A stretch of 64,000 nt of DNA from Pseudanabaena sp. UWO311 (GTDB lineage: Bacteria > Cyanobacteriota > Cyanobacteriia > Pseudanabaenales > Pseudanabaenaceae), in NCBI RefSeq assembly GCF_006937785.1, contig NZ_SJEE01000015.1, positions 59,234 through 123,233 on the forward strand. Direction: 5' to 3'. Each line of letters starts with the position of its first letter. The first letter of the stretch is position 1. This document shows positions 9,373 through 17,978 of this stretch, piece after piece. Made by a program: the position numbers and the translations under genes. Under the pieces are notes generated by a model. It made no database searches, had not been told where the DNA came from, and saw only the letters and a program-made list of their open reading frames with translations.

Positions 9373-9610
9373 GATTTGGATGTTAGCTAGATTAATTGGT
9401 TTCTAACTGGCAGTTATTAAGTCTGCGGTAAAAATTGCCCAATGTCAATCGTTAACTCTAGTTAACTTTTTCCCAACTTTCTATTTGATAATGTCATAAT
9501 CTACAGTAAAGCGATGGGAATACCGCCCTATGGGGCTAGCGATTTTTCCTGTATTCTTGTATCTTAGATTTGTAACAAAGAAGACTGAACTCAAACAGCA
9601 AACTAAAACT

Positions 9611-10252
9611 ATGACACTGCGTTTAGGCGATACCGTACCCGATTTTACTCAAGACTCCACCGAAGGCGTAATTAACTTCCATGACTGGATCGGCGATAAA
9701 TGGGCGATTCTATTTTCTCACCCCAAAGATTTCACCCCAGTTTGCACTACCGAGCTAGGAACCGTTGCTAAGCTCAAGCCAGAATTCGATAAGCGCAATA
9801 TTAAGGCGATCGCCTTGAGCGTCGATGGCGTTGAGTCCCATAAAGGATGGGTTGGAGATATTGAAGAAACTCAAAATGCTACCCTTAACTACCCGATTCT
9901 TGCTGATGAAGACAAAAAAGTTTCCGAACTTTATGACATGATTCACCCCAACTCGGCAACAGGTAATACCTTGACCGTGCGATCGGTGTTTATCATTGAC
10001 TCCAACAAGAAACTTCGCCTCAGCTTGACCTATCCTGCTAGCACAGGTCGTAACTTTGACGAGATCTTACGCGTGATTGACTCGCTACAACTTACCGACA
10101 ATTACAGCGTCGCTACACCTGCTAACTGGAAAGATGGTGATGATTGTGTAATTGTGCCTTCAGTTTCTAACGAAGAAGCTAAGACCAAGTTCCCTAAAGG
10201 TTTCAATCCGATCAAGCCATATTTGCGTATGACTCCTCAGCCTAACAAGTAA
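9611..10252 (+). CDS. 1-Cys peroxiredoxin (Prx6 family)
   Basis: Reduces hydrogen peroxide and organic hydroperoxides using one catalytic cysteine. The FTPVCTTELG motif places the peroxidatic Cys at about residue 45. The long C-terminal extension (TYPASTGRNFDEILRVIDSL, then the PSVSNEEAKTKFPKGF block) is typical of Prx6-type enzymes. At 213 residues it has the normal length. ATG 9611 (MTLRLGDTVPDFT) matches the family start; the frame is open to 9530, but that N-terminus has no counterpart. A strong terminator follows. Confidence 0.95.
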   Translation: MTLRLGDTVPDFTQDSTEGVINFHDWIGDKWAILFSHPKDFTPVCTTELGTVAKLKPEFDKRNIKAIALSVDGVESHKGWVGDIEETQNATLNYPILADEDKKVSELYDMIHPNSATGNTLTVRSVFIIDSNKKLRLSLTYPASTGRNFDEILRVIDSLQLTDNYSVATPANWKDGDDCVIVPSVSNEEAKTKFPKGFNPIKPYLRMTPQPNK

Positions 10253-10260
10253 TACTAAAA

Positions 10261-10285
10261 CAAAACATGGCTACGCCATGTTTTG
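10261..10285 (+). terminator. Terminator after peroxiredoxin gene
   Basis: Perfect stem CAAAACATGGC/GCCATGTTTTG with a TAC loop, just after the stop codon. Confidence 0.8.
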
Positions 10286-10295
10286 CTTTAAAATC

Positions 10296-10429
10296 CAGCA
10301 ATTCTCATTATTAAAGATCGTTTTTTTGAAAGCCCGCCTACGGCGGGCTTTCAAAAAAAAACGATTTTGGTATTTCCAGCGCCTTTGGCGCTGGAAATAC
10401 CAAAATCGTTTTCATAATGAGAATTGCTG
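10296..10429. repeat. Family A double-hairpin repeat, copy 1
   Basis: A 134-bp element with terminal inverted repeats CAGCAATTCTCATTAT / ATAATGAGAATTGCTG. Inside are two adjacent long hairpins, one around GAAAGCCCGCC and one around TTTCCAGCGCC, both bordered by CGTTTT/AAAACG blocks. Copies lie at 15979, 16523 (inverted) and 28285 (degenerate). Confidence 0.9.
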
Positions 10430-10430
10430 T

Positions 10431-10492
10431 TAAAACCCAGTAAGGGCTTTGAATTTTTAAAATGGCATTGCCGCTTTGAAAATTGGTATATC
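10431..10492. repeat. Family B repeat, half copy
   Basis: Matches the right half of the 59651 element (AAAACCCAGTAAGG, then a hairpin AAAATGGCATTGCC... and AATTGGTAT). It abuts the family A element directly. Confidence 0.6.
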
Positions 10493-10514
10493 AAGGAGAT
10501 TAGGCTTCTTGACT

Positions 10515-10557
10515 AAAAAACAAAAAAGGCTTGCTACGCAAGCCTTTTTTGTTTTTT
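10515..10557 (-). terminator. Terminator after NIL-domain gene
   Basis: Perfect 20-bp stem ending in GCTTGC/GCAAGC with A- and T-runs on both sides. It overlaps the stop codon of the minus-strand gene. Confidence 0.9.
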
Positions 10558-10906
10558 ACCAGCTTTCGTCTTCGACAGCCGTTTTATCCCAAATTTCTAA
10601 ATCTAGCTCTTCTAGATAAATGATTCCGCTTTGAATCTGCTGTGTTGTTCCAGTAAGCTCCAAGGTAAACCAGCCGTCATCTTCTGGACTTTCGCCAAGA
10701 AGTGCCGCAATAATGGTCACCGTTAATCCATGTTCACAAGAGAGGCGAGAAATGATTGGTTCCCCGTAGCAGCTTCTCGGTACGCGCATAGCAATGCGTG
10801 TAGTCGTTCGTCGCTTTTCCTCAATATTTATAGGTGCTCTGGAATCGATACATTCCGCCGCTAGCATTGAAGTTTCTCCAGTGCAAATGTCTTGATGATT
10901 TGACAT
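10556..10906 (-). CDS. NIL-domain protein
   Basis: A 116-residue protein. The segment from about residue 38 (RIAMRVPRSCYGEPIISRL, then EHGLTVTIIAALLG and DGWFTLELTG) is the NIL domain. This ACT-like ligand-binding fold is best known at the C-terminus of methionine ABC transporter ATPases, and occurs alone or with ferredoxins in cyanobacteria. The ligand is probably a small sulfur or amino-acid compound, by family analogy only. It is divergent from the alkyltransferase-like gene, and the intervening 90 bp must hold both promoters. Confidence 0.8.
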   Translation of the reverse strand: MSNHQDICTGETSMLAAECIDSRAPINIEEKRRTTTRIAMRVPRSCYGEPIISRLSCEHGLTVTIIAALLGESPEDDGWFTLELTGTTQQIQSGIIYLEELDLEIWDKTAVEDESW

Positions 10907-10996
10907 TTAATATCATAGCTAAAGTTTTACGGAATTGGAAGTGACTTAGGTCACTAAATCTGTAAAACGTATAAATTCGCACTATAGTCAACAGCC

Positions 10997-11359
10997 ATGA
11001 GTAGTAATACCCAAACAACTTACGATCGCATTTATGAAATTGTGCGGCAAATTCCCCAAGGAAGAGTTGCTACCTATGGGCAAGTTGCAGAACTGGCAAG
11101 TTTGGCTGGAAAAGCGCGTTTAGTTGGCTATGCTCTCTATCGAGTTGACATGAAAACTTCAGATATTCCTTGGCAACGTGTGGTCAATGCTAAGGGTGAA
11201 ATTTCACTTTCGCCTTTAAGATTTGGTACAGACTATTTGCAGCGAACTCTATTGGAAAACGAAGGAATTAGCTTTAATGATGTAGGTAAGATTGATCTGC
11301 GAAAATATCTATGGCAACCAAACCTCAAAAGTTTTGTTGACTCTATTGCAAAGCTATAG
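10997..11359 (+). CDS. Alkyltransferase-like (ATL) DNA-repair protein
   Basis: A homologue of the DNA-binding domain of O6-alkylguanine-DNA alkyltransferases. The segment IPQGRVATYGQVAELA is the helix-turn-helix region. Where true enzymes have PCHRV, this one has PWQRVVNAKG, so the acceptor cysteine is tryptophan and it cannot repair by itself. ATL proteins bind O6-alkylguanine and hand it to nucleotide excision repair. The length (120 aa) is typical. The 3' end of the gene forms one arm of a long hairpin that overlaps the stop codon. Confidence 0.9.
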   Translation: MSSNTQTTYDRIYEIVRQIPQGRVATYGQVAELASLAGKARLVGYALYRVDMKTSDIPWQRVVNAKGEISLSPLRFGTDYLQRTLLENEGISFNDVGKIDLRKYLWQPNLKSFVDSIAKL

Positions 11360-11376
11360 AGTCAACAAAACTTTTG
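11326..11376 (+). terminator. Hairpin over the ATL stop codon
   Basis: Perfect 21-bp arms (11326-11346 and 11356-11376) around a 9-nt loop, followed by a T-rich tract. The left arm encodes the last residues of the ATL protein. Confidence 0.8.
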
Positions 11377-11412
11377 TATTTTTACATAAACGCAAAGCGC
11401 CGTAGAAAGGCG

Positions 11413-12294
11413 ATGAACACTATGACTACTGCGACTCTACTTGTTTCTTGTCCTGACCAAAAAGGCTTAGTGGCAAAAATTTCAGATTGGGTGTTTTCCC
11501 ATGATGGCAATATTCTCCATGCTGATCAACATTCGGATAGTACGGCTGGACTGTTTTTGATGCGAGTTGAGTGGGAGTTAGAAACATTTGATCTTGCAAG
11601 AGAAGAAATTGTGCCGACTTTCGAGAAATTGGCAACCGAGATAAAAGCCAAATGGAGCATTCAGTTTTCTGATTATGTGCGCCGTATTGCCATTTTTGTC
11701 TCGAAACAGGATCACTGTCTATATGACTTGATTTTGCGGCAGCGATCGCATGAGCTATCGGCTGTGATCCCTGTAGTAATTAGCAATCATCCTGATTTAG
11801 AAAAAGTCGCGCATAATTTTGGGATTAATTACCATCACATTGCGATCGCCTCTGAAAATAAGTTGGAGCAGGAAAAACAGCAACTCGCCTTACTCAAGCA
11901 ATACAAGATTGATCTAGTAGTTCTAGCAAAGTACATGCAAGTTTTGAGCCCAGACTTTCTGTCTCAGTTCTCGCAGGTAATTAATATTCACCATTCATTC
12001 TTACCAGCCTTTGCAGGTGCAAATCCCTATCATCGCGCCTATAAGCGTGGTGTAAAAATTATTGGGGCAACGGCTCATTACGTAACTGAAGCACTAGATG
12101 AGGGGCCAATTATCGAACAGGATGTGATTCGAGTTTCGCATCGTGATTCGGTTACTGATCTAATTCGTAAAGGTAAAGACTTAGAGCGGATTGTCTTAGC
12201 TAGAGCCGTCAGGCAACATTTAGACAACCGTGTACTAATTTACGGACAATCGGCAAACTCAGATTTGGGGCTGAGAACTGTTGTATTTGATTAA
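11413..12294 (+). CDS. purU: Formyltetrahydrofolate deformylase
   Basis: Hydrolyses 10-formyl-THF to THF and formate, balancing one-carbon pools. An N-terminal ACT domain begins LLVSCPDQKGLVAKISDWVF. The C-terminal formyltransferase fold has INIHHSFLPAFAGANPYHRA (catalytic Asn and His) and ATAHYVTEALDEGPIIEQD (catalytic Asp). The total of about 290 residues is normal. An alternative ATG at 11422 has better spacing from AGAAAGG (11404-11410), so the start is uncertain by three codons. The frame open to 11374 includes a hairpin and is not used. Confidence 0.93.
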   Translation: MNTMTTATLLVSCPDQKGLVAKISDWVFSHDGNILHADQHSDSTAGLFLMRVEWELETFDLAREEIVPTFEKLATEIKAKWSIQFSDYVRRIAIFVSKQDHCLYDLILRQRSHELSAVIPVVISNHPDLEKVAHNFGINYHHIAIASENKLEQEKQQLALLKQYKIDLVVLAKYMQVLSPDFLSQFSQVINIHHSFLPAFAGANPYHRAYKRGVKIIGATAHYVTEALDEGPIIEQDVIRVSHRDSVTDLIRKGKDLERIVLARAVRQHLDNRVLIYGQSANSDLGLRTVVFD

Positions 12295-12421
12295 GCCGTA
12301 AACCAAGTAAATATAGTGCAAAGCAATGCATTTGCTATCCATAGACAGTGATTTTGAGTTATGTTAATACAAATATACTTTTAAAAAGTTTTTTCAAAAT
12401 TTGAAATCAAGGTTTAACAAA

Positions 12422-12766
12422 ATGACAGCTAAGCTACAGTTAACACGCGGCATTGATGAAGAAGCAACAGACGTAAAAATTACAAGATCTAAAGATGGAG
12501 ATACCAGTGTTGCTGTGTTTATCTTCAATGCGCTTAACTGTATGACTGGTGAAAACGCTTCCACTAACGAGATTTTAGGGATGTATATGATTGATGAGGA
12601 AGGTGAGATGATTACCCGAAATGTCAACGCCAAATTCATCAATGGTAAGCCTGCGGGGATTGAAGCAATTTATAAAATTGAGGGCGATCGCGATTGGCAA
12701 CGCTTTTTGAGATTTATGAATCGCTATGCTGAGTCGAATGGCATGAGTCTTAACCAGCCTTCTTAA
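12422..12766 (+). CDS. psb28: Photosystem II assembly factor Psb28
   Basis: A soluble thylakoid-side factor that binds assembly intermediates of photosystem II (CP47 side) during biogenesis and repair. The sequence LQLTRGIDEEATDVKITRSKDG, then MYMIDEEGEMITRNVNAKFI and a C-terminal RFLRFMNRYAESNG match the family. At 114 residues it has the normal length. ATG 12422 is used; a TTG at 12401 would add seven residues with no family match. It converges with the large GAF protein, with a hairpin between. Confidence 0.95.
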   Translation: MTAKLQLTRGIDEEATDVKITRSKDGDTSVAVFIFNALNCMTGENASTNEILGMYMIDEEGEMITRNVNAKFINGKPAGIEAIYKIEGDRDWQRFLRFMNRYAESNGMSLNQPS

Positions 12767-12789
12767 ATTAGGTGATTTCTTATTCAAGA

Positions 12790-12836
12790 TTTACCCCACC
12801 CTAGCTTTCCTCTTGTAAAGGGGAGGGAACAAGATT
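12790..12836. repeat. Family D repeat, partial
   Basis: ACCCCACCCTAGC ... GGGGAGGGAACAAGATTT matches part of the elements at 29854 and 35884. Confidence 0.6.
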
Positions 12837-12837
12837 T

Positions 12838-12887
12838 CCAAAAAAAGAATGATGGTGGTGATTCGCACCGACATCATTCTTTTTTTG
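12838..12887. terminator. Bidirectional hairpin between psb28 and GAF gene
   Basis: A 21-bp stem with one mismatch around an ATTC loop, with A-run and T-run flanks on both sides. Confidence 0.8.
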
Positions 12888-12991
12888 TTGCTACTGAATT
12901 GCTATAAAGCGCGATCGCTTAGAATCACAACTATAAATCGAGATTTAGATAGATTCCTTAAACTTCTCAAACATGCTCTTATACTTTGGGA

Positions 12992-15772
12992 TTAAGAACT
13001 AGATAGAGGCAAAATTAGACGACTGAGAATGCGATTGTCTTCTAGTTGATAGAGAGATAGCTCTCCACCTGCCTCCACCATAAGAGTCTGGCAGATAGCG
13101 AGATGCAAGCCAGGAGGCTGATCTAACAACGATGGAGATAGAGGATCGATCGCTCTGCCTTGATGCAACTCCTGCAATAAGGAAGCATCAACCACGCCAT
13201 AATCGGTAATTGATAGCTCTAGAAGCTTTTCATCTATTTGACGACACCAAAGATCAATTCGACCGCCAACATCAGATCGCCCACAGGCAAATAGCAGCAA
13301 CTCGTTTAAGATCATTTCCATCTTAGCGATGTCCCCACCAACGACTACATTGGCTTGGTTATGAACTTGCGACCAAATTTGGCGTTGTTTTATGAGCGAA
13401 TCAACTCTTTCCAAAGCCCGTTTGAGCATACCAGCTAGAGGAGCAGTCTCATAGTTGGGACGCAAGCGCCATTGCTCTTTACGGATAATCTGTGGGAGTG
13501 GAGATAGAGAACCCTGTAATTGCTTAAGAGAACTTTGCAAAGTAATATTGTTGATTCCTCCAGTTCCATTAGCACGAGCATCAGCATCCAATAAACGCTG
13601 GACTCCCGAACTAACTGTACGATAGATATCTTCCAAACGACGATGCTTGTACCAATTAAGTCGTTCTAGTTCTTGACGATTGTGCTTAAGATGATCGACG
13701 AGTAACAGGTGACGACGAGACCAAGATAGCTGATTTGCCAGCATATTAAATGCCTGCAATTGGCGATCAACCCAACGCCGCCCTACGCGATCGGCAACCA
13801 AAATCATTCCAGTTGGCTGGTGATCGGGAGTTGTTCGTAATGCAGTTACTAATAAATGTCCAAGAGCAGGCGCATTTAGCCATGCCTTAGTCTGTTCTGG
13901 TAAGTCATGAATACTTAGAGGCAAAATTCCTTCACTTTGGATTGCCCACTGTGCAAGCGGATCTTCTTCGATCGCAATTAAAGTTTCGCTGATCGTGAGC
14001 TGATACTCATCACGGCTAGCAAACACTGAAGCAATTTGTCCACCTTGCCGACCTGGTAGCCATACTACTAATACTGCCAGAGGGGATTGCGTAACCTGCG
14101 CCATTAATTGCGTCGCTGTATGATGCAACTTCTCAAGAGCATTGCATTGTTGGAGTGCGACTAAACCAAACTGAACAGCTTGATGAGACTTTTGGCGTTC
14201 ATCGGATAAGCGCTGCAACTCATTTTGGTGAACGATTAACCCAATCTGCTGAGCAACAGCTTGGACCATTTCTCTTTCTGGACGAGACCATGTACGTGGT
14301 GCTTCATGGGCAACTGCGAGGATACCTTCGAGTGTCTTACCAATTGAAGTGCTACTGACGATCATTGATCGCACATCAAGATCAATTAATGAATTTCGCC
14401 ATGACAGAAATTTAAAATCGCTGTCGAGATTCTCAACAGTTGCTGCATCAGTGGACTGCTCCATCATCTGCACATCAACGGTCGCTAATCCTGGCAAAAC
14501 AGAAGGGATTGGGCGGCGATTTTTAGGATGATATTGAAAATCGATCCGAAACACATCATTGTCTTTGTCGTAGGTTGCCACCCAAAAACGTTCCAGCCCT
14601 AATCTCTGACATAACTGTTCAGCAGCTTGATCGAGGGCGCTTTGCCAATCGCTATCAGAATATATAGCTCTGGCGATTCCTGCGGTGAGAATTTGATCGG
14701 AAGCAATGCGATCGAGGGTAACTTCCATCTCTTCCAGAGGTGCAGTAATGGCCGCTAATTGAGCAGCACCACGGACAAAATTGCGCTCATCGTCAGTCCA
14801 GAGACGGGGTTCATCACCTTCTACTGACAAAAAACCTAACAATTCTGATTGGAAAAATATTGGCGCAATAATGATAGAAACCGCACCAAATTGTTCCATA
14901 ACGCGATTGCTAACTTCGCCCTTGGTCATGGATTTGGCATCAACTACCACCACTACTTGATCTTTAGACAGAGCGTGATACAAACTAGGGGCATTTTGGA
15001 CAGTTACTCCAGCCGTATTGTCAACTACTTGCTTGATTTTTGGACCTGGCTGGCGATTGGCTATCCGCCGCCAAAAATATTGATGCTCGCGTTCAAACCA
15101 GTAAATATTGGTGTGATCGGGCATAACAAAGTTGTGAGTTTCCTGAACAATCTCTTCAAGTCGTTCAGTTAGTGCTGGCACATTCCGAATTTTTGAGAGA
15201 ATTTGCAGTAGTGGTTCATCAGGGCGCTTGGTATTGTGATGATGCCAATCGTCATCAAGGCGGCTCAGGGTGGAGCCAAGCGCACCAAGGACTACAGAAA
15301 GCCTTGCTCTTTCTTCGTTGCGCGGGGTGACATTCCACAGATTGGAGCCTAAGAGGACTACCCCAAAGCTGCGATCGCGATGATAGATCGGCCAAAGCAA
15401 TGTGCCTTGGATATCAAATTTTTGAGCTAATTTTTGCCATTCGCCACTACGTTTCTCTTGGCGTAGATCGGCGATCGGCACAGGCTTGCGTTGCAAAACC
15501 ACCTGATCGAGCAAATCGCCCGCATTGAGATTAAATCTATCTTTTAAAAATTTAATTTCACCCGCAGGTGTCGTACCACCTTTACCTGTAAGTCGGTGGT
15601 TCTCAGCGTCATAAAGTCCAATCCAGAGAAGTTTGTACTCAAAATTATCTCGAAGATAATCGAGCGTTGCAGTTAATAGGTTGTCAATACTATCTTCATC
15701 ACGCAAGAACTGCATGATTCGCCCAAGGTTAACAAATTGGCGATCCCATGGGTTAGCTCCTGCTTGACTCAT
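12992..15772 (-). CDS. Multi-GAF sensor protein with degenerate histidine-kinase-like C-terminus
   Basis: 926 residues with no membrane segment. At least three GAF modules can be placed: about 15-170 (LLWIGLYDAENHRL), about 190-350 and about 370-520 (LGLERFWVATYDKDND); a fourth, divergent one covers 530-690. The C-terminal 200 residues resemble a HATPase: KMEMILNELLLFAC as N-box, ITDYGVVD as an altered G1 box, PPGLHLAICQTLM as G2. The dimerisation helix has YKHRRLEDIYR with a possible phospho-acceptor His but not the usual HE-x-RTP. It is therefore a cytosolic sensor whose kinase activity is uncertain. No response regulator is adjacent. Confidence 0.8.
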   Translation of the reverse strand: MSQAGANPWDRQFVNLGRIMQFLRDEDSIDNLLTATLDYLRDNFEYKLLWIGLYDAENHRLTGKGGTTPAGEIKFLKDRFNLNAGDLLDQVVLQRKPVPIADLRQEKRSGEWQKLAQKFDIQGTLLWPIYHRDRSFGVVLLGSNLWNVTPRNEERARLSVVLGALGSTLSRLDDDWHHHNTKRPDEPLLQILSKIRNVPALTERLEEIVQETHNFVMPDHTNIYWFEREHQYFWRRIANRQPGPKIKQVVDNTAGVTVQNAPSLYHALSKDQVVVVVDAKSMTKGEVSNRVMEQFGAVSIIIAPIFFQSELLGFLSVEGDEPRLWTDDERNFVRGAAQLAAITAPLEEMEVTLDRIASDQILTAGIARAIYSDSDWQSALDQAAEQLCQRLGLERFWVATYDKDNDVFRIDFQYHPKNRRPIPSVLPGLATVDVQMMEQSTDAATVENLDSDFKFLSWRNSLIDLDVRSMIVSSTSIGKTLEGILAVAHEAPRTWSRPEREMVQAVAQQIGLIVHQNELQRLSDERQKSHQAVQFGLVALQQCNALEKLHHTATQLMAQVTQSPLAVLVVWLPGRQGGQIASVFASRDEYQLTISETLIAIEEDPLAQWAIQSEGILPLSIHDLPEQTKAWLNAPALGHLLVTALRTTPDHQPTGMILVADRVGRRWVDRQLQAFNMLANQLSWSRRHLLLVDHLKHNRQELERLNWYKHRRLEDIYRTVSSGVQRLLDADARANGTGGINNITLQSSLKQLQGSLSPLPQIIRKEQWRLRPNYETAPLAGMLKRALERVDSLIKQRQIWSQVHNQANVVVGGDIAKMEMILNELLLFACGRSDVGGRIDLWCRQIDEKLLELSITDYGVVDASLLQELHQGRAIDPLSPSLLDQPPGLHLAICQTLMVEAGGELSLYQLEDNRILSRLILPLSSS

Positions 15773-15978
15773 ATTTTTGCCCTGACGTATTTAGACTTAG
15801 GTATGGTTAGAGCGATGTAACTTAATAAAATGAAATCTTTTGGAAATTTAAGGTTATAGAAAGTATTACAACACAATCGTACAATCTTTAGCTTAGAAAG
15901 TCAGCAACACACCATACTTTTATTGATTGTATTAACTTTTATAGCATTTACTCGCTTTCCAACCAAGCATTGTTGATG

Positions 15979-16114
15979 CAGTCATAAATTCTCATTATAA
16001 AAATCGTTTTTTTGAAAGTCCGCCTTAGGCGGACTTTCAAAAAAAACGATTTTGGTGTTTCCAGCGCCTTTGGCGCTGGAAACACCAAAATCGTTTGCAT
16101 AATGAGAAGTGCTG
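15979..16114. repeat. Family A double-hairpin repeat, copy 2
   Basis: Same orientation and interior as copy 1 (GAAAGTCCGCC hairpin followed by the TTTCCAGCGCC hairpin). The left end carries a short insertion (CAGTCATAAATTCTC). It fills much of the 374-bp gap between the GAF and DUF3067 genes; nothing else is seen there. Confidence 0.9.
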
Positions 16115-16146
16115 TAGTGCTTTACAAAGCATTGCAGCAAAAATTC

Positions 16147-16461
16147 TTAGTTCCCAATGAGCCACTCTAGCGATCGCTCACCAATTTGCAGGGGAATGCT
16201 GACAGCTTTGCCGAGACGGGGGCGTTCTTTGGTGATTTCGATAAATTTTTGAACTTGCTCAACTACAGCCCAATCGCTCAGATATGAGGCAATCACATCA
16301 AGATGTTGAATAAATTCTGTCTCACTCATCGAAAAAGACTGTTGCTCTTGATAGCGCCACATTACCTGCAAGAAAATTTTGCCTTGGGTTTTGCGTAATT
16401 GTACGTCATAGGAGTAGTCCCATTTATTGGCGATCGCCTGACGAAGTTCTGCGCCTGTCAT
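16147..16461 (-). CDS. DUF3067 family protein
   Basis: 104 residues of a cyanobacteria/plastid family. It starts MTGAELRQAIANKWDYSYDV, continues GKIFLQVMWRYQEQQSF with the WRYQEQ block, and ends in an aliphatic tail (IPLQIGERSLEWLIG). There is no signal peptide or membrane segment. The biochemical role is not known to me beyond its distribution in photosynthetic organisms. It is flanked on both sides by family A repeats. Confidence 0.8.
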   Translation of the reverse strand: MTGAELRQAIANKWDYSYDVQLRKTQGKIFLQVMWRYQEQQSFSMSETEFIQHLDVIASYLSDWAVVEQVQKFIEITKERPRLGKAVSIPLQIGERSLEWLIGN

Positions 16462-16522
16462 AGTTTCTACTTTTTTTTCTTAACATATCTTACTTTAAAC
16501 GGCTATTTGTGCAGTATTTCAC

Positions 16523-16653
16523 CAGCAATTCTCCTTATGAAACCGATTTTGGTGTTTCAAGCGCCAAAGGCGCTTGAAACACCAAAATCGGTTTTTTGAA
16601 AGCCCGCCGTAGGCGGGCTTTCAAAAAACCGATTTTTATAATGAGAATTACTG
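16523..16653. repeat. Family A double-hairpin repeat, copy 3 (inverted)
   Basis: 131 bp with ends CAGCAATTCTCCTTAT / ATAATGAGAATTACTG. The order of the two inner hairpins is reversed relative to copies 1 and 2. TTTCAC occurs on both flanks, a possible but shifted target duplication. Confidence 0.9.
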
Positions 16654-16700
16654 GTGTTTCACTGGCGAATAATGTAGATGAGGGAGTAAAGCGCCCTCAT

Positions 16701-17612
16701 CTACATCATGGCTTTTCCAAGATGACCTTGAGTATTTTGCAACAATTGCTCGGCGATGGCGACATCTACGTCCTTCCAATGCATTAACAAAGCTAATTTG
16801 ACTCGTTTGCCCGATCGCTCTAGTAATTTTGCAGATTCCTCACGGCTAAGCGATGTGAGATCGCGAATAATCCGAATAGCCCGATCTTCGAGTTTGCTAT
16901 TGGTGACAGAGACATCAATCATCCGATTGCCATAAACCTTACCTAGCTGCACCATTACCCCTGTCGAAACCGTATTTAAAACTAATTTTGTGGCTGTCCC
17001 TGCTTTAAGTCTGGTAGATCCTGCCAAAATCTCTGCCCCAACTAGCGGACGAATCTCGATATCGTACTGGATCGGAAATTGATCAGGTGGTACACAGCAA
17101 AAAAAGATCGTTTTCGCTCCGCGTTTTTGGGCTTCTTTAAGCGCTCCATGGACATAGGGTGTGGTTCCGCCTGCGGTAATGCCAAAAACAACATCGCGAT
17201 CGCTAATATTTCTTTCGGTAATCGCGGCTGCGCCATCATCTTCACGATCTTCAAGTGCTTCAGAGCTGCGTACCATTGCGTTCATCCCACCCGCCAAGAT
17301 GCCTTGTATCAACTCAGGATCACTGCAAAAAGTGGGTGGACATTCGGCGGCATCAAGGACACCAAGTCGTCCACTAGTACCAGCGCCAACATAAAACAAT
17401 CGACCGCCATTAGCGATCGCTTCAGCAATGCAGGTAATCGCGGCGGCGATCGCTTCTTTTTCTCGTCCAACTGCGGCTACAGCCTTGGCATCCTCTCGAT
17501 TAAAAAGTTCGACAATTTCTAAGGCGCTGAGCCGATCCAGATTTTGACTGTGGGGATTTGCTTGCTCTGTTAACAAATAACCGCGATTGCTATTCTTTGA
17601 TGCATTATTCAC
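16701..17612 (-). CDS. murQ: N-acetylmuramic acid 6-phosphate etherase
   Basis: Cleaves the D-lactyl ether of MurNAc-6-phosphate to give GlcNAc-6-phosphate, in peptidoglycan recycling. The SIS-domain signature [22 protein letters not shown] is intact, as are [14 protein letters not shown] and the [18 protein letters not shown] block. 303 residues is the usual size. The start ATG overlaps the stop of the upstream PCP-reductase-like gene by four bases (ATGA), implying one transcript and coupled translation. Confidence 0.95.
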   Translation of the reverse strand: MNNASKNSNRGYLLTEQANPHSQNLDRLSALEIVELFNREDAKAVAAVGREKEAIAAAITCIAEAIANGGRLFYVGAGTSGRLGVLDAAECPPTFCSDPELIQGILAGGMNAMVRSSEALEDREDDGAAAITERNISDRDVVFGITAGGTTPYVHGALKEAQKRGAKTIFFCCVPPDQFPIQYDIEIRPLVGAEILAGSTRLKAGTATKLVLNTVSTGVMVQLGKVYGNRMIDVSVTNSKLEDRAIRIIRDLTSLSREESAKLLERSGKRVKLALLMHWKDVDVAIAEQLLQNTQGHLGKAMM

Positions 17613-17794
17613 TGGCCAAACTCAACCCTTGCTTTTTCAACAATTTCTGCGGTAATCGTATCACTACCTGCGGCTTGAGCTAGTTGCTCGATTTTCAGAC
17701 GCGCCTGCGATCGCACAAAGTAGGGGATATTTTTGTACTTGATTTTTGCTTCAGGTGTCCAAGTTAAGCCTTCAAAATAATCAGAATTTTGCAT
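17609..17794 (-). CDS. PCP-reductase (light-independent protochlorophyllide reductase C-terminal) domain protein
   Basis: 61 residues matching the small domain found at the C-terminus of ChlB/BchB and as free proteins: [21 protein letters not shown], then [20 protein letters not shown]. In ChlB this domain helps bind the tetrapyrrole substrate; free copies have no settled function. It overlaps murQ by four bases, an odd partnership of tetrapyrrole and cell-wall recycling genes. Confidence 0.85.
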   Translation of the reverse strand: MQNSDYFEGLTWTPEAKIKYKNIPYFVRSQARLKIEQLAQAAGSDTITAEIVEKARVEFGQ

Positions 17795-17874
17795 GGTCTT
17801 TTCGATAATTAGCGATCGCTAGTATGCCATCCCCTCCGTTTTCATCAAAATTTGCTTCGTGTAGGTTTACAATC

Positions 17875-17929
17875 ATGTTATAAAAGCGAAAACATAGCGC
17901 GAAGCGCTATGTTTTCGCTTTTATAACAT
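17875..17929. terminator. Long perfect hairpin downstream of CHAT gene
   Basis: 26-bp perfect arms (17875-17900, 17904-17929) with a GAA loop. It probably ends the CHAT/P450 transcript. Confidence 0.8.
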
Positions 17930-17978
17930 TTAGGGCTGTGCGAAGCACGGCGCAAATGGCAAACTCATTGATTTTGTT

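Noticed and set aside
9530..9610. N-terminal extension of the peroxiredoxin
   Set aside because: Family members start at MTLRLGDTVPDF; the extension has no counterpart and overlaps the promoter region.
16399..16599. 66-codon frame over DUF3067 start and family A repeat
   Set aside because: It consists of antisense of DUF3067 and repeat sequence.
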